Of a stretch of DNA of 64,000 nucleotides, positions 11,201 to 22,275 are shown piece by piece. Both the position numbers and the translations under genes were made by a program. The stretch is taken from assembly GCA_963922205.1 (NCBI GenBank), contig CAWUHX010000135.1, positions 186,001 through 250,000 on the forward strand. The letters are read 5' to 3'. The notes beneath the pieces are model-generated. The model saw nothing but the letters and a program-made list of their open reading frames with translations, ran no database searches and had not been told where the DNA came from. How positions within the stretch are numbered: position 1 is the first letter of the stretch; each line of letters begins with the position of its first letter. The DNA is from Romanomermis culicivorax (taxonomy: Eukaryota; Nematoda; Enoplea; Mermithida; Mermithidae).

Positions 11201-13745
11201 AAGCTTACAGTAAGTATGATATTCCACAAAAGCCTCCTGCGGTAGTTACTATAAAAAAGCACAACAGCAGAATGGACATGGTCCTAATTATAGTTCTTAA
11301 AATTTCAATGAAAAGCTATGTCCTCCGGATGGTAAGCAGATTCCTGGAAATGACATGATATTGTAATCATTTTATGAGCCAGAACTAGTGGCCAAAACGA
11401 GTCGATCCTGATAATTTCATGTTTGTCTTTTGATTTCTCAAAACACCTCTCTCCCCGAAAAATGACCTTTTTAGTACTGGATTGATTGAATTACCAGACA
11501 CACAAAAGGAAATGTTACCCAATAAATTTTTGGTCGAATTTTTTTTCTTCTTAAACCAATTTTTCCTCCATTATTGAGGGGAGGATGAAACCAATCAAAA
11601 GTGGCATTTTTTGGTGAATGTCTGAACAAGAAAAAAATGTGTCATTGGATTCGATGATGGTGGCCGTAAAATGGAATTAAACAAATATTATATTTGGTGA
11701 AAGTTAAGGTGGGCATGTTCAAATGATGAATGGTCTGAAATAATTTTTTCGCAACCATTTTAGGATAAAAAGTGACAAAGGACGAAGATGAGTGAAAATC
11801 TAGACCTAAAAGTTAGACTATTGTGGATAGAGAATGTTTTGTAACAAATAGTCAAATAAAGACATTCCTGTGAATTATTGACCAAATGATAAAGAATGTG
11901 AGAATAATGATGCGAAAATTTTTTTGGAGGTTCCAAAAAAATGAATTTTTTATTGGCAAATGCAAAAATATTCAGATGAAAAGTTCGACGAATTATGTGA
12001 TTTCAGTATTACAATGAAACCATTTTTTAAAAAATCCAAGAAAATTATGGAAAAGCAGTTGTGAATATGACACAAAGAATAGAAAAAACAAACAACATCT
12101 GTTATATTTTCACAGGTCATAGATTTTATTGCAGATCTGTGAGTGATGTCTCAAAATTGATTTTTCATTTTTGTATCTTCTTTTGCAGTGGCCCCTGCTG
12201 TTTCTAAAATTTTCTACTGGTTCTGCAACACCAAAATTTAACTCAAGGATTGAAGAACAGTTTTTCCTCCGACAGATCTTCAGATTTTAAAATAGACGCA
12301 AAGTTCACTCAGATATTGATCTGAACTTTAGTCTGTTTTTTATAAAATGCTTCCAAATAAAAAAGTGACACAAATCAGTATTGTCGTCTAAATCGTTTAC
12401 ATTAAGTTCTTACCGTAAAATTTTTCACTCGAAAAATTGCTAAAGGTTAGGTCAGTACGCTCACAAATTTCCAGTCCTACATGATAGTTTGTTTATCAGA
12501 AAATCACAAAAATCTGAAATACTACTTGCTTTCCACTTTCATTACTTGGAAGCATTTTAAGAAAAACAGACTATAGTTCATTTTTGTCTTGATTTCAAAT
12601 TTTCAACAATAAGCTCAAGGTAATCAGGCATGGGATCATATTTCACATTTCCTTACAAAACTGCGGTTTCAGTGGTCTTGCGGTGATCAAACTTCTGAAG
12701 AAGCAAAAATCCTCGCAATGTGAAAGTCAGAAATTTTATTTGGAAAAGTAATTCCTCACAGCTGCTGCGAATTCATTTTTTCGGATATAATATTTATTAT
12801 CAGAATCATTCCAGGTTTTCGTTTTTCTGCAAAAATACCCGCGAAATTTCGATACAAATCGATGGTACCAGACTGATTTCTACTGATAGAAATACATTCT
12901 AAGCCAACTTAATTCAACTGCCATATAATGTATGTTTCACACATAATCAAAATTTATACCAATTCAAGAATCACAAAGTTAACTATATGAAAATGTTTGT
13001 GGATTAAGAACGATTTTTTTACAGATTTAAGTCTGAAGATCAATTCAGAACTTCACTTTACAGTCTTTTTACTCATATCTTATGATCTGGGGATCAGATC
13101 TAGACGTCTCAATACAAAAATGTAATTCTCATCACTTCCATGTTGTTTTTTTCTTAACAATCCAAATTTTTCACTAGTTGAAATTTCACACAATTTTTTT
13201 TGCTTTCACTCACCCATTCAACCGACGCCTCCGAATTTGTGCTCGTACTACTGCTCAAACTGGACACCGACGTCGAGCGTCCCCTCCCGTTAACCAAACT
13301 CCGACCACCGTGGCTCACGCCCAAAAATTTCGTCGGCTGGTCGCTACTATGCCTCCAACTTTGGCCGTTTATCGACGAAGCGCTACTACTAAAAACGTCT
13401 AAACTTTCGTCGTCGACCGTCAACGACGAATTCAACGAACTGTTGGTCGACGACGAAGCGGTCGAAATTGACCTGGACAAATTATGATTAGCATTTTTTA
13501 TATGCAAATTAGTCGTTGGGTGGTGGTCATTTTCGTTATCGATTTCGGCGATTTTAGCCCTGGAAAAATTTCGACCACCGTTGATCATTGATCTTTCATT
13601 TTCGAAAACGTCCCGCAACGAATTACTATAGTAAGAAGAAGAAGATGCATTTTGATTGGTCGACGAACGTCGTTGTTTTTTGTCGGACGTCAAATCATTC
13701 TTGCGACCCAAAGTCCGAACTTGATATTTTAACATTTTAAGTGAG
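4937..13745 (-). CDS. Unnamed protein with a Ras-association-like domain (three exons)
   Basis: Joined from 13735 (or 13745)-13214, 7096-6686 and 5233-4937 on the minus strand; all junctions are GT-AG and phase 0, giving about 410 codons. Residues 1-174 are rich in Ser and Asn (likely disordered). Residues about 175-311 begin GHIRVYTYNIRPDTTYFT, then TSQELIRRALDRL, FYMTMEL, and after a Ser/Ala/Gln-rich insert PLELQMCHPTGKSKFVIQLR. This beta-beta-alpha-beta pattern with PL-LQ...KFV-QLR resembles Ras-association (RA) folds. The tail holds LEEKVLDPSCRLFDICLQ, an acidic DDDDEDD run and a stop at 4937-4939. RA domains usually bind GTP-loaded Ras or Rap, so a small-GTPase signalling role is inferred, not shown. 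I could not place it in a named family. The first exon has a possible acceptor (atatttag) just upstream of its ATG, so more 5' exons may exist. Confidence 0.65.
5234..6685. other. Intron of the RA-like gene
   Basis: AT-rich, no further exon recognised. A decayed mariner-like MITE copy seems to occupy about 6126-6360 (tagtccgtttt at the left; the internal words agtacttgct and ggaggcatttgaag near the right match other copies). Confidence 0.5.
6686..7096 (-). CDS. RA-like gene, central exon with the ubiquitin-fold-like domain
   Basis: The acceptor is ttattttctag above 7096 and the donor gtaagt is at 6685-6680. It is 411 bp, phase 0 at both ends. It encodes GHIRVYTYNIRPDTTYFT through YTFPVKIYDYCLSDT. 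The insert rich in Gln, Ala and Ser (about residues 40-75 of the exon) interrupts the presumed beta-strand/helix core. Confidence 0.75.
7313..8506. repeat. Long inverted repeat element, ~190-bp arms
   Basis: The arm at about 7313-7505 is repeated in inverse orientation at about 8316-8506. Shared blocks include GTGATAAGTA, ACCCTACCTGAAAATCAC, ACTTGATGCGCTAGGAACG, CGATTTTTGACAT and CAACTTTTGCAGGTTTAG. The roughly 800-bp centre also has a partial direct repeat (TACGATG...TGTACTGCTAG, near 7710 and 8230). No target-site duplication was evident. It may be an old DNA transposon or an inverted segmental duplication. Confidence 0.8.
9761..10201. mobile_element. hAT-like MITE of the CATACCTGTAA family, 441 bp
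   Basis: It starts CATACCTGTAA and ends TTACAGGTATT. The flanks are AGCTACTG (9753-9760) and AGCCACTG (10202-10209), a 7/8 match. The ends match those of the elements at 23171, 24260 and 27551. No coding sequence. Confidence 0.7.
12331..12571. mobile_element. mariner-like MITE, 241 bp, best copy
   Basis: The inverted ends are GTCTGTTTTTTATAAAATGC and GCATTTTAAGAAAAACAGAC, flanked by TA on both sides (329-330 and 572-573 of the 12-kb block). TA flanks and this size fit Tc1/mariner-derived MITEs. Related copies occur at 1384-1621, near 3414, 6126-6360 and 15540-15735. Confidence 0.8.
13214..13745 (-). CDS. RA-like gene, 5'-most exon found
   Basis: The open frame starts at ATG 13735-13733 (MLKYQVRTLGRKND) and ends EASVEW at a gtgagt donor at 13213-13208. 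It is Ser/Asn-rich, with several SSSST-type runs. A tttag acceptor directly above 13745 means this could be an internal exon whose ATG is not the true start. Its C+G content is visibly higher than the flanks. Confidence 0.7.
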
Positions 13746-14067
13746 CTAAATATGGAAAAAAGTGATTATGATTGGGACACCCTGTACTCGAAATGAACTA
13801 CGATTATATGTGACAATATGAATAAGCGATATGGAAATTTCACGTGAAGTAAGGTCCGTATTGTCGAATTTGTCAGGCCACGAAAAAAAATTGTTAAATT
13901 TTTATATACTGACCATAACTTCATGGAGCATAATAACACCAGATACACGGTGTTCTCTGGATTGCGCAATTTTCTATGCGTACAACATCATACGTGTGCA
14001 GTAGAACAGTATCAACAAATTGATTTTCAGACAGATTCAAGATATCAAAATAATCATTTCGTGTGAA

Positions 14068-14640
14068 AAATCTGAAGATTAAAATTTCTGCAGATACCTT
14101 ACCATGAAATTTAAGATGTGAATTCGACGTACCGATTCATGGATTATATATTATGATAAATCACAACATACTATATTCGATATAGTAACACTGGTACGTA
14201 ATGCAAGCACAAAATTTTCACACCAGCTCATAAGCATGAGAAAACTGACATAAGCAACAAAATTATTTTCACACACACACATCTTGAACACATCATGATC
14301 ATTAATTTGCTTACACATGTGAAAAATCCAGACATCAATTTATACACTATTTAATGAAATCTGATAAGTGAATCATATGCCGACCACATGCGTGGATAGA
14401 ATATAAGATTCGACATACCAAAATTGACAAGGTAACATAATGACCAAAACTGGTACAATAGAACGTCGCGTAACGCGAACAGTGGGTTGTGAAACCGCCA
14501 ACGTAACTAGCAGGATCAAGAAAAATGATGTCAGCAATAAACTGAATACTGTAAAATGCAATCTTGTTAATTTTAACCTGAGACTCTCAAGACGGATACT
14601 AAGTTGCTATTGTGCAGATGTGAAAAATCCAATATCAAAA
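14068..14640. repeat. Degenerate tandem repeats of ~250-300 bp
   Basis: The phrase TGTGAAAAATC(C/T) followed by a similar AT-rich stretch recurs at about 14068, 14317 and 14622, and AAACTGGTACAAT recurs at 14448 and 15352. The units are diverged and only partly aligned by eye. Confidence 0.4.
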
Positions 14641-14699
14641 TTTATGTGCTGCTTCCCTTTGAAATCTTGGAAGTGATTCTAAACACCCTATATGTTAAC

Positions 14700-15312
14700 C
14701 GCAGTTCAAAATCTCGAACGTCCGAATTCACCGAAAGTCCCGATTCACTGAAAGTCCCGATTCTTCAAGTAGTGCCTAAGATTTTATCCACAAAGCCCCG
14801 TTTCAGTGAAAGTCCCGATTCCTCGAATTTTTTTTTCAAAAAATCCCGTTTTCTCGACAATAATAAATCTTCAGGTTTAAATTTACCATTTTGTAACGTC
14901 AAAGTTCCCACGACATAGAGTTCCCACGGTCGCCCAAGCCTAAACATCAAAGTAGAGCACTCCAAAAGTGATCAGAAATGTGCATGAATGGCCATCAACA
15001 AAAAATTTCTTAATACTGTTGAATCTTCATATCATCAGATATGGTAATTTTGAAATTATGGTATTTACGATCAAATTCACAGACGTTTCAAGAAAATCAA
15101 TCTGTTTGTATATACACTTTCGATAAACTAGGATTTGTGATGTCCAATGTTCGATGAATCATAAATTTCATCTTCTTTTCGAGGAATCGGGAAAGGAGAT
15201 TCATGATGCACTAAAGCGTGTTTCGAGGAATCGGGAATTTTATCAACTTTTCGAGGAGTCGGTACATTCGAAGAATTGGGACGTTCGAGGAAAAAAGATA
15301 CAACCAAAATGA
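14700..15312. mobile_element. Inverted-repeat element, family A copy 1
   Basis: The left part is built of short units such as GAAAGTCCCGATTC and the right part of their inverse (GAATCGGGA, GAGGAGTCGGTACATTCG, GGACGTTCGAGGAA). It shares a core (CAGGTTTAAATTTACCA..., then TACGATCAAATT..GACGTTTCAAG) with the copies at 58350-60570 and 63330-63850. No clear target-site duplication. Non-coding. Confidence 0.75.
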
Positions 15313-15539
15313 ATAGGGTATAGAGTGTATGTATTTGTAACACATTAATCAAAACTGGTACAATGAAATGACAAGAGCATTGCTTGTGAAATTCGACGCG
15401 CCAATACAAATCATGCATACAAAAGTACAGGTATTGATGTGACGTCAACAATATAGTTATTCTGATGCATTCTTACTCAAGTCCAATTTAGGATGTGAGA
15501 GACCACAAATCTGTTTCACAAGTGTGGAAAAATGGAATA

Positions 15540-15735
15540 ATAGTCAATTTTGATTGCTTCTAAAAAATAATGCACTGACTTCAAAATTTGCATAATTCTT
15601 CGTTCGAAAATTTAATTATGATTAGTCAGAATTCAATTCAAAATGATGCGCAGTATACCCGAAAACATTGAAGTATAAAATAACACTTGTTCCCCAAATT
15701 TGTCATATTGAAGCTCTTAGTAAAAAATGGACTAT
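15540..15735. mobile_element. Decayed mariner-like MITE copy
   Basis: Starts TAGTCAATTTTGATTGCTTC and ends AAAAAATGGACTATAA. The internal pattern (TCGTTCGAAAA, TAACACTTG, TTGAAGC) follows the copies at 1384 and 12331. Diverged; limits are approximate. Confidence 0.5.
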
Positions 15736-17311
15736 AAATTTGTATATAAATATTTAAATAAAAGAATTCGAGTTTAAAAGATTTTCTCTAAATGACGCAT
15801 TCAAGAATTTTTGCAAAATAGTGGCTCAAATTCTGAGAGAAAAAAAAATTTGGTATAGAATACGTACAAACTTGTATGTTATATGTCGGAAAATGAAATC
15901 CGCAGCCCACTCTATAATACGCACGTTATACTGTATGCCGCGTAAAATATAAAAACGTGAGGTATATAGAAAAAATAATAAAAACGATTTAACTCGTTTG
16001 TGCTGGAGGAAAGCGTTTTCGCCGCACACAAAAAAAGGACGATCAAATTTCAGAAATATACGCACGTAATACGAGAAAGAAAACAAAAGTAAATAAGATA
16101 GTCTAATATTGACTTACGGGTCTAGCCAAATTTGGACCCTAAAAGGAAGTGAGGGCGGGGGCGGATGGGCCCTTTTCGGAGCCGCGGAAAATCTTTTTTT
16201 GGAAGACAAAAATAAGCATAGAAAAGCTACAGTAAGGAGAAATTTTTGGAGCAGCGCGATAATTTTTCGAAACTTTCCACTTCACTCCAACAAATACGTC
16301 GAAAATACCATAAATCAAAAAGTTCTCATTAAAACAAATAACAATAAGTCGACGATATATAAAACTTTTTTAATATTCATTAAGATAATTGTAGTAATAA
16401 AACTTCATTATCCATTTTTGTTCAAAGCAACGCCGATTCGAACATGCAAGTAAAAGCCAGTTTTTGAAAAATGGGCAGAGAAACAAGCTATCCGACAGCA
16501 ACAGTTGTTACCTCCGCTCCCTTTTCGACTACAGTAAACCATCATCCTCCTTCATTTTCAGGTGGGTAATCTCTTACAAGGAGCGGCCCACAACAACAGG
16601 GGATCATAATTATGTGGTACCTCTTCTACTCCAGTCTGTGTGTGAAAAAATGACCATTTTTCTATTGTGTGGTCAGAAAATAGCAATAATGACCACTGGT
16701 TGCTCAGCAGGAAAGAATGGATGATGCTTTTCATTATGTGTACACACAGTGGGGGGAACAATTACTGGGGAAAAAGTCAAGCAAGCATGATTGAACGAGA
16801 GCGGCATGTAACACCGTGCATACAATAAAAAGATAATGAGGCACTTCATTTTTTTGTACGTATGGAAATGAAAGAAGAACTCGATAAGTAATAGTGCTTA
16901 TTTGAAAAGAGCAAAACATCCAAAGAAAAAATACCAGACTGAAAACGTTCCCATGAGAAAGTGTCGAGAAAAACCAAAATTTAGATTTTTTTGTTTTCTT
17001 GTTTTTTATTTTCCAGAAATTTTTTGAACGAATATCAGATTCGAACCTCTAAATTATGAACCGAAATTTTTCCTAATTTGTAGATTCATGCAGGAAAATT
17101 CGAGCATTATCATTAATCTTCTTAATTTTTGACTCCCAGTTGACCATATGTAAAAACTATTAACAGATTAATCAGTGTGGAAATGTGGAAGGAAGCAAAA
17201 GTCTTACTGTAGCGTTTGCATAGATCGACTGTAACATGCATGCTTGAGTATTGCTAAAATATCGGATATCATCAGTTTACTGTGAACAGAACCTATTAAG
17301 ATTACTGCAGC

Positions 17312-18214
17312 GGGGTATTCTCATGTGAGCGATTCCGAAGTGAGCGATTCCCAATTGAGTGATTCTCAAGTGAGCGATTTCTAAGTGAGCCAATTTTCAA
17401 TTGAGCGATTCTCAATTGAGCGATTCCCATGTGAGCGATTCTCAATTGAGCGAATTCCCAAGTGAGCGAATTCTCAATTCAACGAATTCCCAAATGAGCG
17501 AATTCCCAATTGAGTTATTCCCATGTGAGCGATTCCCAATTGAGTAAATTCCCAAATGAGCCAATTCCCAATTAGGCGATTCCAAACGAGTGATCGAGAA
17601 TGTAAAAACACTCCCTTCAAATTTCAAACTTCGAAAAAAGGAAGAAAAAAAATTATGTCAAAAAGAACAAAAAAAGATAAAAAGATAAAGATAAAGAAGT
17701 AAAAGCAAAATAATAAGATGAAAAGTAGATTACAATGAAGAAAAAATCACAAAGGATAAAATTAAATAGGAAATACAGAGTGCCGAATCGTATAACAATT
17801 ACATAGGAGACAATGCTTCTTAAAAAGGACAACTTGTAATGTATTGTTTCATGAGCAAAAAAAAAAAAATAGATGACAAGCAAAAAGAAAATGAAAGAAA
17901 GCGGATACAAAAGATAGAAATACAAAAACATACATAAACCAAAACATAATTGCAACACACAGAACGAAATATAAAAGAAATCTATACAAAAAAAAATAAA
18001 AAAAAATAAAAAAATAAAAAAAATAAAAGGTAAACAAGGAAAATGTGGAGAAAATGTTATTGCATTCTTGGAATCGCCCAATTGAGAATTCGCTCATTTG
18101 GGAATTCGCTCAATTGGGAATCGCTCACATAAGAATCACTCAATCGAGAATTCGCTCATTTGTGACTTCGTTCAATCGGGAATCGCTCAATTGAGAATCG
18201 CTCAGTTGGGAACC
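17312..18214. mobile_element. Fold-back transposon with tandem ~17-bp arms, 903 bp
   Basis: The left arm (17312-17590) repeats units like TGAGCGATTCCCAAT about 15 times. The right arm (18075-18214) carries the inverse units (ATTGGGAATCGCTCA). The centre is A-rich low complexity. Flanks ACTGCAGC (17304-17311) and ACTGTAGC (18215-18222) match at 7 of 8 positions, suggesting an 8-bp target-site duplication. The long minus-strand open frame in the centre is Phe/Tyr-rich low complexity and not a gene. Confidence 0.75.
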
Positions 18215-19479
18215 ACTGTAGCTGTGAGTATTGACCATTGATGAAATTAAGCCTGAACTTTTAGCCTAATTGGCAGCCTCTCTGATGAAGAATTTTTCGG
18301 ATCGCTAACTTTCCCTTTTCTAGGAGAACTGTTATAGACATCTACCTGCAACCCAACGCAGCTACCGAAAAACTATATTCTTACCACAATCTAAAACTCA
18401 AACACAACTTATTTATTTGCCTATAGTTTGAAAGTATACCTGCTTAGCCGAAAAGTATTTTCGCCGCAAACCAATAAAGAATGACCTTTGCAGATATCTA
18501 CAAGCATTTTGAAGAGACGAAAAACACATTTTTCTCTATAAGAAAAATCTTATTTGTTCAGAGAATTATGTCTAGGGTACAAGTCCGAAACTTGTTTTCC
18601 GTGCTTTCTAATCTCGAAAGGTTTAAGAGAGAGGATCAAGAACCTAGGAGCTGAAAAATTTTTTCGAGGTAAAAAAGTGGAAAGTAAATAGTCGAAAAAT
18701 AAAGAAAAAAGAGAGCAAATTTTTGGAGAAACCCCGTCGCTGCAAAGGAAAAATCATACGTAACAAAGACTTCCATTGAATAATTATGACCACTGCCGAC
18801 CTCTCATTCTACCGGAATGAATCGTGGGAAAATTGAAAATTTCTTTTCTTGGGAGAAAAGTGAAGATGACCCTATTACATTCATATGCCTATAAGAGATA
18901 TAACGTGAAAAATGACCATAACTATAGGTCAATGGTCATCCTTTTTCTTCGACCGTATAAATTCCACATGGTCTCTTGGTATTTGCATCGTACATAATAA
19001 CATATTATACTTGGCGTGGTACATGCAGTATGAATACCGTATAACATGTGTATCTTCTTTTGCATGCATATCTTTTGACGGATTAGAACGATATCCATGA
19101 AAATTTATGGCCAATTGATAAAAATGGAAAGTTTGGAAGCCCTGGAGGACAAGAACCCACATAAAAGTACAGAGTAATAAATATTGGGTAAGATAAGGAT
19201 AAATAAACAATATATTTTGAAAATATTTGCCCTCTGGCATGGAAAAGATTTCCTAATTATAGAAATATGCCGAACAAAAAACTTATATCAAACGATTATC
19301 ATTTGATATAATGTTGAAGGATCATCCTAATTTTATTCGGATAAAAAATCATATGACTGGATTATTTTCACAAGAATTTCGTCAATAGCATGATTTGAGG
19401 AATGAAAAGTTTCTCATCATTTATCCAGAAGCCACACTTTTTCGTTAATTGTATGACTCAATTTTTGGGCCAACCTTGT

Positions 19480-19657
19480 TATCCTACTATAAAAATTTTT
19501 TGATTTTTGAACCTCAGTATCCAAGAGTGATTTGATGTTGTGTTATTAGCTTATTTCGAAGCTTCGGCTTAGCAGCCTCCTAGGGTTAGACTTAGGAAAC
19601 CGCCTGTGATCTGCAGGGCCAAGGTCGAAAATCTGTGTTAGTAGGATAACGCGCTTG
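19480..19657. repeat. Short element with inverted GTTATCCTACTA ends
   Basis: GTTATCCTACTA near 19489 is mirrored by TAGTAGGATAAC near 19639-19651, about 165 bp in all. No clear target-site duplication. It could be a small MITE. Confidence 0.45.
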
Positions 19658-22100
19658 AGCTAATTGTTGATATTGGAATATCATTCAATCTATTCTGCAG
19701 TAATTATAGCCGACTGCACGTTAGCGTGGATATTCACTTATTATGTTATTGCTTTGCATGTCAATAAAGTTACAACATATTTACTGAAATCCTTGTATCT
19801 ACTGTAATTTGTCTTAATAACTCACGATCAGTTCTTTTTGTTTGGTTTATCGCACAAAAAAATTTCGAATGGCGCAAAAAATTTTGAGCGTTTGTGCAAA
19901 TTTGCACAAATTTTTAGACTGGTCTGAGGTTAAGTTTTTTCAATTTTTAGTCATTTTAGGGGCTGAAACGTAGAATTTTCTCGGCGCTTGTCGCCGAATA
20001 AGAGGTTACTTTTATTTGTCTCTAACGCGAGCGAATTCTATTCGAATAGTTCATCATTTGTATTATAGCAACAGCCTTTTAAATTGTCAATGACTGGTGA
20101 ATAAATAGTGTTAACTTCCTCTGTTCATTAAGTGGTGGGAACCGAAATTTTTCTTTTTGCTGTTCGATTCGAATCGAACAGAAAAATTGACATCGTTGAT
20201 GGCACCACTATTTTTTTCCACAAACTTTTTCCCACAAATGTGGAAAAATGTCAAATTTTTTTTACATGCGGAAAAAAATATTTTTTCGTCTTAAAAAAAT
20301 CCTTATTTTCCGCTTGAAAATGCTCATAAACACTTCCTAAGTGTTTTTGAGTTTTTAAAGCATTCTGAAAATCACTGTTTTTTTCCCCCGGGCCTTTTCC
20401 CCAAATGGGGAAAGGGGTTAAAATTTTCTTCCCCATTTCCCCGAAGTCGTTTTTTTTCGCTTAAAAATGCTCACAGACGCTTTATTTAGGTGTTTTTGAG
20501 CCTTTTAAAGCTTCTGGTGTTTTCAGACCCGTTAATTCATTAAAATTGAGGAAAAAATTGAAATTTTCGAGTTCAAAGTTTGATCTACAAGCATTAGAAC
20601 AAACTTGCAAGCAAACTATCCAAAAGCATAATGACTTTGAATTACATGAGAAATCGATGGTTAAGTCCTCTATGATGACAAGTGAGAACCCAAAAGGGAT
20701 ATTAATCTTTTCGGCGCTAAGCGCCGGAAAAATTTTTTGGGTATTGATATTCTGCGACGCTAGAAAATAAATTTTCCGAACATTTATTTCAAGAATTAGA
20801 TTTGAATTTTGTGTTCAAAAGTCGTAATTTCTAGAATTTTACTTGAAACATTTTAAAACCAGTATAATTTATTTGTAAACTCTCATACTTGGTCGAAAAT
20901 ATATGAGTAAGCAGAGTATAAATTTCCGAGAGATATTTCCATGAAGCATTTGGATTGATTTTACGTTAGAAAAGAAATAATTGCATCAAAAAGCTTAGAC
21001 TTGACGTATTGATCTTTCTCAAAAGGAAAAAATGCGAATCTTCATCAAATATCATGATAAAATATTGAAGATTACCAATGAAAACATGAGATAATACGTT
21101 CAAGATGATGAAAACTATTATAGATTATATATGATAAATGAAGGTAGACATGCTGAAAGCCGCGCCTGAGCTAAGTAATGTATAATAATAATTATTAAAG
21201 TTATAATCGGCGCGAAGCGCCGGAAAATTTTGAGATTATGACCTTCTAAAATGCACCAAAATGCATCTTTTCTGTATCCGATCCCCAAAATTTTCTTCTC
21301 CAAATGGGGAAAAAGCCCAAAATTTTTTTCCCTTTTCCGAATTTTTTTTCCCGAAAAAGCACGATTTGGGGGAAAAAAACAGTGATTCTCAAAAATTATA
21401 TTCAAATTTTGTGTTCATGAAGCGTAATTAATAGAAATTTATCATTCGAAAAATTTTAAAACCAGTAACTTGTTCGTAACCTTTCTTAAATTTGGCCGAA
21501 AAGCTATGAGTCAGAAGCGTAGAAATTCTCCAAAAAATACTTCCATGAAGCTTTTAAATTCAGTTAACCTTAAGAAAAAAACAAACGCTTCAAAAATTTT
21601 AGTTGACGTGTTGATCTTTCTCAAAAAATCTGTGAAAGAAAAAATGCGGATATCGTCATTAAATATGAAGATATAATATTCAAGATTGTCAATTTAACCA
21701 AGGTTGGCAAGGCTTTGGTTTTTTGGTTTTTGGTTTTTTTGGTTTCTTAAAAAAACCAAAAAATTGGAAAATCTTTGGTTTTTTGGTTTTCTTCTAAAAT
21801 CACTTGAAAACTGCTTTTTCAAAATACTCGATCTTCTAGACATGTATTGGTGTCTATCTAAATCAACAAAACTATTAATTTAGTTGAACTGACTTCAATA
21901 AAAAGTAGAAAAAAGTCGTATTTTTATGATATATTTTGTACACGAAAGATGTATATAAATCAGTCGATATTTTATGTATCCATCATGCAAGCACACATTT
22001 AATTCAACATGGAATAATACGTTTAAAATTATGAAAACTATTAAAGATTATGAATTTTTTTACAAGTCCGTTCCCTTCCAAATTATGGTCCAAACTGAAA

Positions 22101-22153
22101 TTTTTGGACTCCTTAAGATGCCAGCTATTCAGGCATCTTAAGGAGTCCAAAAA
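22101..22153. repeat. Perfect 22-bp-stem hairpin
   Basis: Arms 22101-22122 and 22132-22153 are exact reverse complements (TTTTTGGACTCCTTAAGATG... and its inverse), with a 9-nt loop AGCTATTCA. It lies within the insertion in the second duplicated unit. Confidence 0.9.
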
Positions 22154-22230
22154 TTTACTATTACCTCTTTGATCAGGGGCGACTTTGATCAGAGTATGGC
22201 ATTTGATAACTATTTGAGATCAGCGGGTTA

Positions 22231-22275
22231 TTTTTGCTGTGTAGTCAACCTCTTAGGTTGTCTACACAGCAAAAA
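22231..22275. repeat. 21-bp-stem hairpin with one mismatch
   Basis: Arms 22231-22251 (TTTTTGCTGTGTAGTCAACC...) and 22255-22275 are reverse complements except for one position, with a 3-nt loop. It sits 78 bp from the hairpin at 22101-22153. Confidence 0.85.

Larger units (their letters stand above)
7097..13213. other. 6.1-kb intron of the RA-like gene, repeat-rich
   Basis: Holds a long inverted repeat (7313-8506), a hAT-like MITE (9761-10201) and a mariner-like MITE (12331-12571). A locally C+G-richer stretch (about 10440-11000) includes the perfect 12-bp palindrome GGTACCGGTACC (10529-10540) and could be an internal promoter or a skipped exon. I could not make an exon with good splice sites there. 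Confidence 0.5.

Noticed and set aside
13178..13487. Plus-strand open frames across 13.2-13.5 kb
   Set aside because: Shadows of the Ser-rich minus-strand exon; the minus frame is longer, has a good donor and joins in phase to the next exon.
17653..18081. 142-codon minus-strand open frame
   Set aside because: Almost entirely Phe, Tyr, Ile and Leu from a purine-rich low-complexity centre of a fold-back element; no start or splice context and no plausible protein.
21690..21800. TTTGGTTTTTTGG-rich tract as a possible telomere-like or satellite array
   Set aside because: Units are irregular and short; it looks like one low-complexity insertion rather than a true array.
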